The notes: generated by a model not told the origin, from the letters alone. Positions 16,426-25,660 are shown, counted from the stretch's first letter. The stretch is DNA of 64,000 bases from Pelagimonas varians (GCF_003208435.1 NZ_QKMF01000002.1:248001-312000), one strand, 5' to 3'. Translations and numbers: made by a program.

Positions 16426-16453
16426 TGGCAGGCGCGCCGAAACACGCCTGCCA
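16426..16453 (-). terminator. Stem-loop downstream of cpdB
   Basis: TGGCAGGCG and CGCCTGCCA form a 9-bp perfect stem 19 bp beyond the cpdB stop. No T-run follows on the minus strand, so it may protect the mRNA end or act together with the adjacent palindromic repeat. Confidence 0.45.
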
Positions 16454-16472
16454 AGATGTTATCTGCATGCAA

Positions 16473-18446
16473 TCACAATTGGATGCGGAAGGCCGCAAAC
16501 CCATCGGCACCGTCGCCGGCGTCTTCGATGGTGACCCCTTTGACGTCACCGATATAATCACGCGCCTTTGGGCCAGTCTCGAACAGCACTGATGTGCCTT
16601 CAAGCGGCGCGAAGGACCAGTTGGCATCGGCCTTTGGATCGATAGTACCTTGCTCTACAATGTAGCGGACGATCACGTCACGGTTTGTGTCCGGCGCTTC
16701 GAACACGATTGTATCACCGGTGCCGGGGAAGCTTCCTCCGCCGGATGCGCGGTAATTGTTGGTAGCGATGATGAACTCCATGTCATCTTCAACAGGAGCA
16801 CCATTGTATTGCAGGTTTACAATCCGTGTCGCGGCCGCGTCTACCAGTACCCCCTTGGGGTCAAAGCGTGATGGTTGGCTAAGATCGATTTGATAGGTGA
16901 CCCCGTCCATCACATCAAAGTTGTAAGACGGGAAAGAGGGGTTGAGCAGCAATGCATCCGCCGATCCGGCTTCGATCTGGTTGAACATCCCGGCCGAACG
17001 TTCGAGCCAGCCTTTGACTTGCGCTCCGGTGACGCGCACTGCACGCACGGTGTTGGGGTACAGATAGAGGTCGGAGACGTTTTTGATCGCCACATCGCCC
17101 ACGGCAACATCCGTATAGTATTCCGGACCTCCGCGGCCACCGGCCTTGAAGGGGGCTGCGGCTGACAAGATAGGCAAGCCTGCGTGTTCAGTGCCTTCAA
17201 GCATCTGTTCAATATACCACTTTTGAGCAATCGAGACGATCTGAACGGAAGGATCATCCGCAACCAGCGCGAAATAGCTGTGCAGCGGGGCCGAGGTTTT
17301 GCCAACCGCGCGGCGGACATAGGCCAAGGTTTCCGCGTGATCGGTGGCGGTTGCGTCCAGAACAGCCTGGGTGTCTTCGACCAATGGGGTAATCGAACGG
17401 TCTTCGTTGCGTTTTGAAATCGGGCGCGATTCAGAGGTTGTTGTCACGACGCGCCATTCGTTGCCTTCGCGTTCGAGCAGCAGGTCAATCACCCCGAGAT
17501 GCGAGCCCCAAAAGCCGCCCATGACCGCTGGTTTTCCATGAATGGTGCCTTTGTCGACATCAACGGCGGCGAAGTCGGCATAGGTGGCTGATGGGAAGAC
17601 AAGGTGTGAATGTCCTGTCACAAGTGCGTCAATCCCGTCCACCGCTGCCAAAGGCACTGCGGCGTTTTCCATGCCGCCGGTGTCATCGGCGGATCCGATG
17701 CCCGAATGCGACAAGGCGATGATGATGTCGGCACCTTGTTCCTTCATTTCGGGGATATACGCCTTGGCGGTTTCGACGATGTCGCGGGCCTGCACGTTGC
17801 CTTCCATGTGGCGGCGATCCCAGTTCATCACTTGTGGCGGGGTAAAGCCGATCACGCCGATTTTGATCGGGTGGGTGTCTCCGTTGCCGTCTGTCAACTC
17901 GCGCTCGAGGATCGAATAGGGTTTGAACAGCGTGGTGTCTTCGCGGGCTGTTGCGCCTTGTTCCTTGGCAATGTTCGCCAGAACAATGGGGAAGTCCGCT
18001 CCTGCGGTGGATTTCATCAGGAAATCGAGACCGTAGTTGAATTCGTGGTTGCCGATGGTCGCTGCATCATAGCCGATTGTGTTGAAGGCGGTGATGATCG
18101 GGTGCATGTCCCCTTCTTTCATTCCACGTTCATAGGCGATGTAGTCGCCCATCGGGTTGCCCTGCAAGAAATCGCCATTGTCGACGAGTATAGAGTTTGT
18201 TGCCTCGGCGCGGATGTCACCAATGATGGATGCGGCGCGCGATAGGCCAACGGTGTCGCGGGGCTTGTCCGCATAGTAGTCATAGGGGTGGACGTGCACG
18301 TGAATGTCGGTGGTTTCCATGATGCGCAGATGCGCCTGATTGGTGGCCGCCGCCGCTGAGTAAGGATGCAATGTGATCATTGCAGCACCGGCTGTGGTGC
18401 TGGCCAAAAACTGGCGGCGGGACAAAGATTTCAAAGACTTGGACAT
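16473..18446 (-). CDS. cpdB: Bifunctional 2',3'-cyclic-nucleotide 2'-phosphodiesterase/3'-nucleotidase
   Basis: 657 residues. A twin-arginine signal (SLSRRQFLASTTAGAAMI) indicates folded export to the periplasm. The metallophosphatase domain starts RIMETTDIHVHVHPYDYY and has DNGDFLQGNPMGDY and ATIGNHEFNYG, the dinuclear metal motifs. The C-terminal 5'-nucleotidase-type substrate domain includes ATNNYRASGGGSFPG. It hydrolyses 2',3'-cyclic nucleotides and 3'-nucleotides to scavenge nucleosides and phosphate. The E. coli enzyme is Sec-exported; a Tat signal is seen in some relatives. It is a single gene divergent from nudC, with a 182-bp shared upstream region. Confidence 0.93.
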   Translation of the reverse strand: MSKSLKSLSRRQFLASTTAGAAMITLHPYSAAAATNQAHLRIMETTDIHVHVHPYDYYADKPRDTVGLSRAASIIGDIRAEATNSILVDNGDFLQGNPMGDYIAYERGMKEGDMHPIITAFNTIGYDAATIGNHEFNYGLDFLMKSTAGADFPIVLANIAKEQGATAREDTTLFKPYSILERELTDGNGDTHPIKIGVIGFTPPQVMNWDRRHMEGNVQARDIVETAKAYIPEMKEQGADIIIALSHSGIGSADDTGGMENAAVPLAAVDGIDALVTGHSHLVFPSATYADFAAVDVDKGTIHGKPAVMGGFWGSHLGVIDLLLEREGNEWRVVTTTSESRPISKRNEDRSITPLVEDTQAVLDATATDHAETLAYVRRAVGKTSAPLHSYFALVADDPSVQIVSIAQKWYIEQMLEGTEHAGLPILSAAAPFKAGGRGGPEYYTDVAVGDVAIKNVSDLYLYPNTVRAVRVTGAQVKGWLERSAGMFNQIEAGSADALLLNPSFPSYNFDVMDGVTYQIDLSQPSRFDPKGVLVDAAATRIVNLQYNGAPVEDDMEFIIATNNYRASGGGSFPGTGDTIVFEAPDTNRDVIVRYIVEQGTIDPKADANWSFAPLEGTSVLFETGPKARDYIGDVKGVTIEDAGDGADGFAAFRIQL

Positions 18447-18628
18447 GTTTCACCCTATTGGTTGTTATGATTGGTTCTGCAGGCTGAATGGCAGCGATTC
18501 TCAACAGTACTGTGACACGCTAGCACATCCTTGAGAGTTTCAATTGCAGATTGTTTGCGGTGGACGTTGTTGCATTGCATCCGGCTGCAAGTCGCTGCAA
18601 AGTCGCGCAAACTATAGGGATGCGCGAT

Positions 18629-19597
18629 ATGAAACACGCCGAAGAGGTGACATTTGGCGGGTCTGGTTTGGACCGCGCAGCGGAGATACGCGGTGACATT
18701 CCAGCGCTGGCGACATTGATGCAAGATGCAGGCAGCCGCTGCATTTTGATTTGGCGTGGAAAGCCTTTGGTAAGCGGTGACACAGGGCTGGATCTGGTCC
18801 GCTTGCCGATGGATCATCCGGTTTTGGCTGAGGCCGGGGAGCCGCCGATTTTCATGGGCCGCGAAAACGGGGCAGCGGTCTTCGCATATGATGTTTCCGG
18901 ATGGGAACCTGAACAGTTGGACGCCGACGCTATGGGCCAGTTTCTGGACCCGAGCGAGCAAAAACACCCATTGCTGGAAGCCGGAACACGCTTTGCTGAA
19001 TTGCGGATGATTATGACCCGTCTGTCTGCGCGTGACGCAGAGCTGGCGGCGACGATGCGGTCTGTTGTTTCATGGCATTCATCGCACCAGTTTTGTAGCC
19101 GCTGTGGCACAAAATCCGTGACTCATATGGCTGGCTGGCAACGGATTTGCCCAGATTGCGGTGGTCATCATTTCCCGCGTACTGACCCTGTGGTGATTAT
19201 GCTCATCACCCGCGGAAACAAGTGCCTGCTGGGACGGTCTCCGGGCTGGCCCGAAGGGATGTATTCCTGTCTGGCTGGTTTCCTGGAGCCGGGCGAAACC
19301 ATCGAAGCGGCAGTGCGCCGCGAAGTGTTCGAGGAAGCCGGTGTCCACGTGGGGCAGGTGTCGTATTTGTCCAGTCAGCCTTGGGCTTATCCGTCTTCTT
19401 TGATGATCGGATGCCATGGTGAAGCGCTTAGCGAAGAAATTACCCTTGATACGGTCGAGATGGATGATGCCCGCTGGGTCACCCGAGAAGAGCTGATGGA
19501 TGCGCATGCAGGTCTGCGCAGCGACATTCTGCCCGGCCGAAAAGGTGCAATTGCGCATTTTCTGCTCAGGAATTGGCTGGCTGACAGATTGGATTAA
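18629..19597 (+). CDS. nudC: NAD(+) diphosphatase (Nudix hydrolase NudC)
   Basis: 322 residues from the ATG at 18629, favoured by TAGGGA 8 bases upstream; ATG at 18620 is possible. The zinc ribbon is FCSRCGTKS...CPDCGGHHFPRTDP. The Nudix box reads GFLEPGETIEAAVRREVFEE then AGV, matching Gx5Ex7REUxEExGU. It is followed by SQPWAYPSS, the SQPWPFPxS array that marks the NADH pyrophosphatase subfamily. It cleaves NAD(H) to NMN(H) and AMP and, in E. coli, removes NAD caps from RNA. The N-terminal domain (about 1-120) is poorly conserved, as usual. Confidence 0.94.
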   Translation: MKHAEEVTFGGSGLDRAAEIRGDIPALATLMQDAGSRCILIWRGKPLVSGDTGLDLVRLPMDHPVLAEAGEPPIFMGRENGAAVFAYDVSGWEPEQLDADAMGQFLDPSEQKHPLLEAGTRFAELRMIMTRLSARDAELAATMRSVVSWHSSHQFCSRCGTKSVTHMAGWQRICPDCGGHHFPRTDPVVIMLITRGNKCLLGRSPGWPEGMYSCLAGFLEPGETIEAAVRREVFEEAGVHVGQVSYLSSQPWAYPSSLMIGCHGEALSEEITLDTVEMDDARWVTREELMDAHAGLRSDILPGRKGAIAHFLLRNWLADRLD

Positions 19598-19645
19598 CGA
19601 AGAAGATCTAGTATCCCTTGAACGAGACTTTACACAGGTGACCCA

Positions 19646-20107
19646 ATGGAACTGACCGCACGCGAAGATATCGAAGCGCCCCTAGATCAGGTGTTCGCCG
19701 AGCTTACTGATTTTGAGGGGATCGAACGTCAGGTGTTGCGGCGCGGGATCGATGTGAAACGCACCAACGATACTGGTGCGGCTGCCCAAGGTTTGGCTTG
19801 GCAGGCGGGTTTCAAGTTTCGCGGGAAAACCCGCACCGCTGATATTGAACTTTGTGAATTCGCCGCGCCTGAACAGATGGTATTTCAAAGCGTGTCTGGC
19901 GGGCTTGAGGCGCGCACAGTGGTTGATCTTGTGGCCTTGTCGCGGTCTCGGACGCGCATTGGTGTATCGACAGATTTCGGGGCGAAAACCCTGTCTGCGC
20001 GATTGTTGCTGCAATCGCTGAAATTGGCCAAAGGCGGGTTGGACAAACGGTTCAAAACACGCATGGCCGGTTTGGCCAAAGATCTGGAAAACCGTCTAAA
20101 GGCGTAA
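19646..20107 (+). CDS. SRPBCC (START-like) family protein
   Basis: 153 residues, preceded by AGGTGACCCA. The N-terminus LTAREDIEAPLDQVFAELTD is the characteristic first strand/helix of the SRPBCC hydrophobic-cavity fold, and the remaining strands (AGFKFRGKTRTADIEL, VFQSVSGGLEARTVVDLVAL) and long C-terminal helix (LLLQSLKLAKGGLDKRFK) fit. No catalytic residues can be assigned; the ligand is unknown. It follows nudC by 48 bp and may share its transcript, ending at the hairpin at 20153-20182. Confidence 0.8.
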   Translation: MELTAREDIEAPLDQVFAELTDFEGIERQVLRRGIDVKRTNDTGAAAQGLAWQAGFKFRGKTRTADIELCEFAAPEQMVFQSVSGGLEARTVVDLVALSRSRTRIGVSTDFGAKTLSARLLLQSLKLAKGGLDKRFKTRMAGLAKDLENRLKA

Positions 20108-20152
20108 CTCTGTCACTGACGTTGTCAACGTTTGCGTGGGCCGAATATGGGT

Positions 20153-20182
20153 CCGGTGCCCTGATAGATGAGGCACCGGTTT
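20153..20182 (+). terminator. Rho-independent-like terminator after nudC/SRPBCC genes
   Basis: CCGGTGCC and GGCACCGG (8-bp perfect arms, 11-nt loop) are followed directly by TTT, 45 bp after the SRPBCC stop and just before the convergent OmpA-like gene. Confidence 0.6.
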
Positions 20183-20188
20183 AGACGA

Positions 20189-20929
20189 TCAATGGCAGAC
20201 GGCCCCTGCGGTCTGCAGCACGGCGCCGGGATGGTCCGGCAACCTCAAAAACGTAACGCGACGATTTTCGGCAGCCTTGGGGTCATAGGTGTTTTTGAGC
20301 ACATGCTCTCCGAAACCTACAGGGTAGAGCGGCAATCCGACATAGCTGCTTTCCAGCGCGTGGGTCACAGAGGCCGCGCGGCGTAGAGACAGATCGCAAT
20401 TGTAGCCGACGGAACCCACTGAATCGGTATGCCCGATGACAGCATAAGGCGTTCCTGCCAAAGCGGGATCTTGCAAAGCTTCAACCAGTTGCATCAATTT
20501 CCCGATTTGATCTGCGCGGATATGGTCGCTGTTATAGTCAAACTCGATGGAAATCGCGACAGAGGGCAGGGCGACTTTGCCGCCACTTGGCTTGGTAGGT
20601 GTATGATCCACTGCCGGGGCATCATATACCGGCGGCGTTGCAGGCGGTTCGGTGCTGATTGCGACGTGATTGTCATTGAGGTCCAGAACGAGGGTTTCAT
20701 ACTGCGGCACCACCGCGCTTTCGAACTGAACACCATTGGCATCGCGCCCGACATCGGCGCAATTGGCCGCCGAGGCGTTCAGCATACAGCGCGCCAGCGG
20801 GTTGGTGGGTTGGGGTTTCATCATCGGGATCACTGCTGTGTCACCCGGAATGAAGATTTCTCCGCTTTGCGCTAGGGCTGCCAGAGGCAGCCCCAGACAA
20901 AACACAGAGGTGGCTAAGAGTTTTAACAT
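20189..20929 (-). CDS. OmpA-family peptidoglycan-binding protein, exported
   Basis: 246 residues with a signal peptide (MLKLLATSVFCLGLPLAALA). The C-terminal OmpA domain (about 120-235) has SIEFDYNSDHIRADQIGKL, the helix pairing region PYAVIGHTDSVGSVGYN and LSLRRAASVTHAL, the peptidoglycan-binding signature, then VGFGEHV and NRRVTFLRL. There is no beta-barrel or lipobox, so it is a free periplasmic OmpA-like protein with a Pro-rich middle (about 95-118). It lies 13 bp downstream of the di-heme protein gene on the same strand and is the last gene of that set. Confidence 0.88.
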   Translation of the reverse strand: MLKLLATSVFCLGLPLAALAQSGEIFIPGDTAVIPMMKPQPTNPLARCMLNASAANCADVGRDANGVQFESAVVPQYETLVLDLNDNHVAISTEPPATPPVYDAPAVDHTPTKPSGGKVALPSVAISIEFDYNSDHIRADQIGKLMQLVEALQDPALAGTPYAVIGHTDSVGSVGYNCDLSLRRAASVTHALESSYVGLPLYPVGFGEHVLKNTYDPKAAENRRVTFLRLPDHPGAVLQTAGAVCH

Positions 20930-20942
20930 CTCTGTGCTCCTA

Positions 20943-23348
20943 TCAATGTCCGGTCACAACAACCGAGATTTGCGATTTGATCACGTCGGGGTTGTGATCA
21001 CTGACACCTCGGTAATCGACGCCGGCAACGTTCTGCCTGTCTTTGCCGTTATCCCCAAGGTCGAGGGCAAGCACTTCGTTCACCACTTCTGTGTATTGAT
21101 CCTTGGTCAATGGCTTGTGGCTGGCTGCGCAAGACACTTTGGATGTGTCACGGGTGTGCAGATCAATCGCATCATGTCCGCCATTACAAATGGCCAGAAT
21201 GGTTTCCAGACCTTCATGCGTGGTTTTCAGGCTGCCGCGCGGTGGGAAGACATATTGCGACCCGCCTTTGATGACCTCATCCTCAAGACCGGGGAAGGGG
21301 TACAGCACACAGCTTTGATGACGATCATCGATTGAAATCAAGGTCAGGCGGCAGTCGTGACGCGGTTCAATAAAGACCTGCAACCCTTCGCCAACCACAT
21401 AAGTGGGTTTGTTGGTATAGACGGTCAAATGGCTTTGGGTTGGGACCGAGTGCTGGACCGGATCATGGGCTTTGTGATCGGGCTTGGCAACATCGGCATA
21501 GGTCGTGATTGGCGTATCCTTTTTCGCTGGCGGCGCTGCATAGACGGTCGAGTGATCCGCGGCAGGTGGTGCATAGGGGGTATCTTTGACCACGGCCGCA
21601 ACCGACGCTGTCAAGTTAGCCGGTGCTTTGTGATCGTTGATGATCGGGCGATAATCCGTCAGTTTTTCCATCAACGCAGGGTATGCGGCGGTCCATTCAT
21701 CGCGAGCAATCGGGGACTGTTCCAGTCGCGTCATCAAGCTGGCAAACTGATGTCCAACAAAGGGCATCCGCTTGCGCAGCATATCTTCGGTCATGCCCAG
21801 TTCATTGGCGGCTTGCTGTAGGTCGATGAAATGATCAACGTGATAGACAAACAGCCCGCGGATTGGTTCTAGGCCGCCAGCAGCGGTTTCAGGGTCAATT
21901 CCGGCTGAGCGCAGCGTGTCGAAAAAGGCTTGTTCGTCCTTCTTGAACCACTCTTGCACCACCTTTTGGCCGGGGTAGATGGCATCGATGGTTTGCCGTG
22001 CTTCGGACGGCAGGGCGAGGTTGTTGATTGCCACATCGCGCACAGCATCATCGTTGTAGCGGATGCCTTTGGAATGGCAGGACATGCAGCTGATACCGTT
22101 GATGACTTCACCGGTGCCGTCTGAATAATCATCGTCGCGCACAATGCTGGTGGGGCCGACATCCAAACGCGCACCGTCAGCGGTGTTCAGGTAATAGGCA
22201 TGAAACCCGTTCGGCAGGGTAAAGATCGACTCGCCGCCATCGTGTTCGAACGCGAGGTCGGGGCCGTACACATTTGCTGGCCCAAGCGGATATTCAAAAA
22301 AGCTCTGCCGCCCTTTCGAGCCTGCAAAATCATAGGAGGTCCAGAAAAAACCGGTCCCGAGTGCGTGGCGTTCGATCAATCGGTTGTTGGTAGATACACC
22401 CGAATTTTGAAATCCTGCGCGCACCACTTGTTCATTGGCGATGTTTTTCGCCATGTCGAGGTTGAGCAAACGTTCCAGCCCCTGAACGGTGTCAGGCATG
22501 TCGAGAAGATCGTAGTATAGCGGGGCCACCGGAGCGGTCGACGCAAACCAATCGGCGCGGATGATGGGAATATCAGTGCCAGCCATGTGCTTGAGCGGAT
22601 TCAGATAGGGGTCGGTGTCACTGGCGTACCCGTAGGGGTAGATGGTTTCGAGCCGGTGCCATTTGCTGGCATCCCAATCGATTTCCGGCAGGTAGATCCG
22701 CATCAAAACGCCGTGTTCGTCCACCTGCTCCCACTTGTACGGATCAGGGTTCCAGCTGAGCGCATTGATCAGTTTGACCGTTGCCTGACGATAATTGTCG
22801 TAGTTGTCTGCGCTGATGTCCTTGTCATTGTACAATGGGCGAAGCGAAATATAGCGGATGCGATCACGCCGGTTGGTCGGTTGCTTTTGTAGGTCTTCCT
22901 GCGCCAGCCGGTGAATGTCTTCAAGCGAAACAAACTGCTTTTCAGGGGCGTTTGCGCCTAGGCTTTCGATCCAAAGCTGCAAGACTTCAAGTTCGGCTTC
23001 TTCGGGGGTGCAATCGGGTGACCAGCAGTTGTCTGGCATCGGTGGCGATCCACCGGCGATCACTTGATACAGCTTGGACTTTGCGTGATCGCCAATGGAC
23101 ACAAATTTGGGGTCTTGGGACAATCGGCGCATGTCCAAAACGTGACCAAAGCCGGATTTTGCTTTGGTCAGCCCTTCGTTCAAAGCACCGTCCTGATGAC
23201 ATCCGGCACAGTATTTATCGAGCACCTTATAAGCCGCCTCTTCTTGCGGCGAGGCATCCATGGGTAGAGCGGGTCTTTCGGCCATTGCCGGGCCCGCAAA
23301 CATCGCGGCCGTTGCCAATAAACTGGCTTTGAATAGATCGCGTTTCAT
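20943..23348 (-). CDS. Exported di-heme c-type cytochrome-like protein with C-terminal DUF4384-like domain
   Basis: 801 residues with a signal peptide (SLLATAAMFAGPAMA). Two CXXCH heme-attachment motifs are seen: CAGCH at 47-51 in an N-terminal cytochrome segment (EEAAYKVLDKYCAGCHQDG) and CMSCH around residue 425 (INGISCMSCHSKGIRYNDD). The layout around them resembles DUF1585/planctomycete-type cytochrome proteins without obvious enzymatic motifs. A Pro/Ala/Lys linker (about 610-665) leads to LTVYTNKPTYVVGEGLQVFI and CRLTLISIDDRHQSCVLYPF, which resembles the DUF4384 domain often found with caspase-like and protease proteins. It lies between the multidomain protease and OmpA-like genes. The redox partner is unknown. 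Confidence 0.75.
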   Translation of the reverse strand: MKRDLFKASLLATAAMFAGPAMAERPALPMDASPQEEAAYKVLDKYCAGCHQDGALNEGLTKAKSGFGHVLDMRRLSQDPKFVSIGDHAKSKLYQVIAGGSPPMPDNCWSPDCTPEEAELEVLQLWIESLGANAPEKQFVSLEDIHRLAQEDLQKQPTNRRDRIRYISLRPLYNDKDISADNYDNYRQATVKLINALSWNPDPYKWEQVDEHGVLMRIYLPEIDWDASKWHRLETIYPYGYASDTDPYLNPLKHMAGTDIPIIRADWFASTAPVAPLYYDLLDMPDTVQGLERLLNLDMAKNIANEQVVRAGFQNSGVSTNNRLIERHALGTGFFWTSYDFAGSKGRQSFFEYPLGPANVYGPDLAFEHDGGESIFTLPNGFHAYYLNTADGARLDVGPTSIVRDDDYSDGTGEVINGISCMSCHSKGIRYNDDAVRDVAINNLALPSEARQTIDAIYPGQKVVQEWFKKDEQAFFDTLRSAGIDPETAAGGLEPIRGLFVYHVDHFIDLQQAANELGMTEDMLRKRMPFVGHQFASLMTRLEQSPIARDEWTAAYPALMEKLTDYRPIINDHKAPANLTASVAAVVKDTPYAPPAADHSTVYAAPPAKKDTPITTYADVAKPDHKAHDPVQHSVPTQSHLTVYTNKPTYVVGEGLQVFIEPRHDCRLTLISIDDRHQSCVLYPFPGLEDEVIKGGSQYVFPPRGSLKTTHEGLETILAICNGGHDAIDLHTRDTSKVSCAASHKPLTKDQYTEVVNEVLALDLGDNGKDRQNVAGVDYRGVSDHNPDVIKSQISVVVTGH

Positions 23349-23381
23349 ATCAAGTCTCCTGCTACCAAGGGGGTGGCGAAA

Positions 23382-25592
23382 TCAGTTACAACGAATGGAT
23401 AGATATTTGGTTGACGACCAGCCGCGCTGGCCTGCACTGCCTGAATAGGGCGACAGGCATTGCCCCGAGATACATTCAAGGCGTGCCCAACCGCTGCGCT
23501 GGGCCAAGACGCGCACTTGGTCGCCCAAATAAACTTCAGACAGTTTCTTGCCTTTGGAAGAGGGTTTGGCGCGCATGCTCAGATAGCCGGACCCAGAGGC
23601 GCGTGTGCGGCTGGAATAGGGGTCGAGGTTGACCACACGGGCGTTGCATTGGCGCACATAGGGCTGGGTGGCGGTCAAAAGCGGGCTGTAGACCCAGCCC
23701 TTTTGGCCACTGGGCAAGATAACGTTTGACCATTTGCCCGAAGTGGTGATGACGGACAGACGGGTGCCGACATTGATCTCTGTGAAATAGGGGTAATTCG
23801 TGCCGGGGCCGGGGCGCACATTCAATCCGCCGTCATTGTTATTGGCCACATACATGGTGCGATTTGACGGAGCGGGCGTTGGTGTCGGGACATGGGCATT
23901 GCCCCCTTGCCAAAGAACTTCGGCCACATATAGCCGGCCCGAGGAACAATAGCTGTCACTTGGGACCGCGCCTTGGGATTTCAGATTGTTGATCTGCCAA
24001 TCGGCGTTGGATTTCGACACGGTTTTGACGGTGATGCCATAGTACCCATTGCTTGATTTAAAAATGCGCACGCCAGACCGGCCTGAAAACCATTGGTTGG
24101 CAAAGGCGATCGCCTCAGGGATCGACGGGCGCGAGGCAGTCACGATGTAACACTGGCTGTTGGACAGACGGTAATTGCCGTTCACAACCTGTGGGCTTGT
24201 TTGGGCTGGCGGCGGGGTCACCACTGTCGATTGAAGATAGGTGATCCGGTCGACCACAGCGCTGCCAATGCAAGCGGCATTGCGTCCGCAAGCGTCGCGG
24301 GTGCTTGTACGCCATGTGGCTTGTTGGCGCGACGTGCTGCGTCCGCTTTGGTTGTTGTATGCGTATTCAAGCCGCTCATCGAGGCCAGCCAGATACGCAT
24401 CTGCGCATATCGCCGTTTCTGTCGGGGTCAGATGGGACGCGCTGCACCAAGGGCGCAGATATGTCACGGGGGTCGGTTCAATCGGCTTGGGTTTGATCGG
24501 GGTTGGTTCAACGGGCGGTATCACTTCGGCGCTTTTGCACTGATGGTTGATAAAGCTTTGAGCGAAGGGGGCAAATTTATGCCCTTGGCATTGTTCTGCA
24601 TAGGCACGGTAGGCAAAGCATTCGCCATAGCCCTTGGCCTCGGCATACAGGGCATCACACAGTGCACCCGCCTCGTCCTGATCGGGAACCGGCGTTGGTG
24701 TCGTGTCCACTGGCGGATCAACAGGCACCGGATTTGGATCCGAAGGCGGCGCGTCATTCAGGGTGCTCAACGCTGCCTCAAGGATGTCAGAGCGTTCAAT
24801 AATATCCGCCATCGGGATGGCAAAATTGACGCTGTCGCGCTTTGATCCCGCATGGTGCAGGCCAATCACCATCTGCAAAGAGGCGTCGATCACCGGTGAA
24901 CCGGAATTTCCCGGCAGGGTATCGCATGTGTGGAGCAGGCGATTGTTGGATAGGGCCGGATTGTTGGCTTTGCATTTCTCGCGGCTGATGCGCTGGGCCT
25001 CGCCCATGGGATGGCCGATCACCCAATAGGGATCGCCGTCATTCGGGGCGGCTGCGGCCAGTTTCAGCATGCCATAATCTGCGCTGGGGTCGCCCAGCAC
25101 CTCTAGCAGTGCGTAATCAAGGTCTTCGTATGCCTCAACCGGTGTTGGGCTGACGGTAAATTTCCGTGTGCCCTCTTCAACCCCCTGCTGCGTATAGCCG
25201 GCAACAAATTGCACCGCGTCGATACGGGTGGCACCGGCGCGTTCATTGTTCAAAATGCCCGGCACACAGTGGTAGTTGGTTAGAATGTGTTTCTTGTCGA
25301 CAATAAAGGCGGTGCAGGGGAAAATTCCCTTGTCGGTCAGAATATCCAAGCGGCCGACAGAATGACCGATTTTCGCAAAGATGCTTTGTTCGGAATAATT
25401 GCGGATACTCTCGTTGTTATAATCGCCAACCGAGAGTTCAAATTCGATATCACCGGCGCTGGCCGATTGTTTGCGGTTCAAAACGATATTGCCGAAATCG
25501 CCGCGGTCGAACCCAACGACATCTTGCGCAAAGGCCGGAGTTGATGCGGCAAGACCTGCAAGTAGTGATGTAGTGGCGACGAAATTTCGCAC
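23382..25592 (-). CDS. Exported multidomain trypsin-like serine protease (protease + LprI-like + SPOR-like + SH3b domains)
   Basis: 736 residues with a signal peptide ending AFA near 22. The trypsin-like domain has His108 (TNYHCVP), Asp159 (EDLDYALLEV) and Ser230 (LPGNSGSPVI), so the triad looks intact. After a Pro-rich linker (about 283-308) come a Cys-containing region, an LprI/DUF1311-like segment (LTPTETAICADAYLAGLDER), a SPOR-like part (about 470-565, CYIVTASRPSIPEAIAFANQ) and two SH3-like domains (GLNVRPGPGTNYPYF; YLSMRAKPSSKGKKL). SPOR and SH3b modules usually bind peptidoglycan. It is the first gene of a three-gene minus-strand set, 33 bp before the cytochrome gene. The domain combination is unusual. 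Confidence 0.8.
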   Translation of the reverse strand: MRNFVATTSLLAGLAASTPAFAQDVVGFDRGDFGNIVLNRKQSASAGDIEFELSVGDYNNESIRNYSEQSIFAKIGHSVGRLDILTDKGIFPCTAFIVDKKHILTNYHCVPGILNNERAGATRIDAVQFVAGYTQQGVEEGTRKFTVSPTPVEAYEDLDYALLEVLGDPSADYGMLKLAAAAPNDGDPYWVIGHPMGEAQRISREKCKANNPALSNNRLLHTCDTLPGNSGSPVIDASLQMVIGLHHAGSKRDSVNFAIPMADIIERSDILEAALSTLNDAPPSDPNPVPVDPPVDTTPTPVPDQDEAGALCDALYAEAKGYGECFAYRAYAEQCQGHKFAPFAQSFINHQCKSAEVIPPVEPTPIKPKPIEPTPVTYLRPWCSASHLTPTETAICADAYLAGLDERLEYAYNNQSGRSTSRQQATWRTSTRDACGRNAACIGSAVVDRITYLQSTVVTPPPAQTSPQVVNGNYRLSNSQCYIVTASRPSIPEAIAFANQWFSGRSGVRIFKSSNGYYGITVKTVSKSNADWQINNLKSQGAVPSDSYCSSGRLYVAEVLWQGGNAHVPTPTPAPSNRTMYVANNNDGGLNVRPGPGTNYPYFTEINVGTRLSVITTSGKWSNVILPSGQKGWVYSPLLTATQPYVRQCNARVVNLDPYSSRTRASGSGYLSMRAKPSSKGKKLSEVYLGDQVRVLAQRSGWARLECISGQCLSPYSGSAGQRGWSSTKYLSIRCN

Positions 25593-25613
25593 GGAACGAT
25601 CCTCTCAAAAAAC

Positions 25614-25660
25614 CTTGCCTAGCAAGTGCTTTGATGATCGGCCACTCAAGGCATTTGAGT
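25614..25660. promoter_or_regulatory. Two short inverted repeats upstream of the exported protease operon
   Basis: CTTGC-CTA-GCAAG (25614-25626) and ACTCAA-GGCAT-TTGAGT (25644-25660) lie in the 111-bp gap between the protease start and the rhodanese stop. They are candidate operator sites or the rhodanese terminator; neither has a T-run. Confidence 0.3.
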
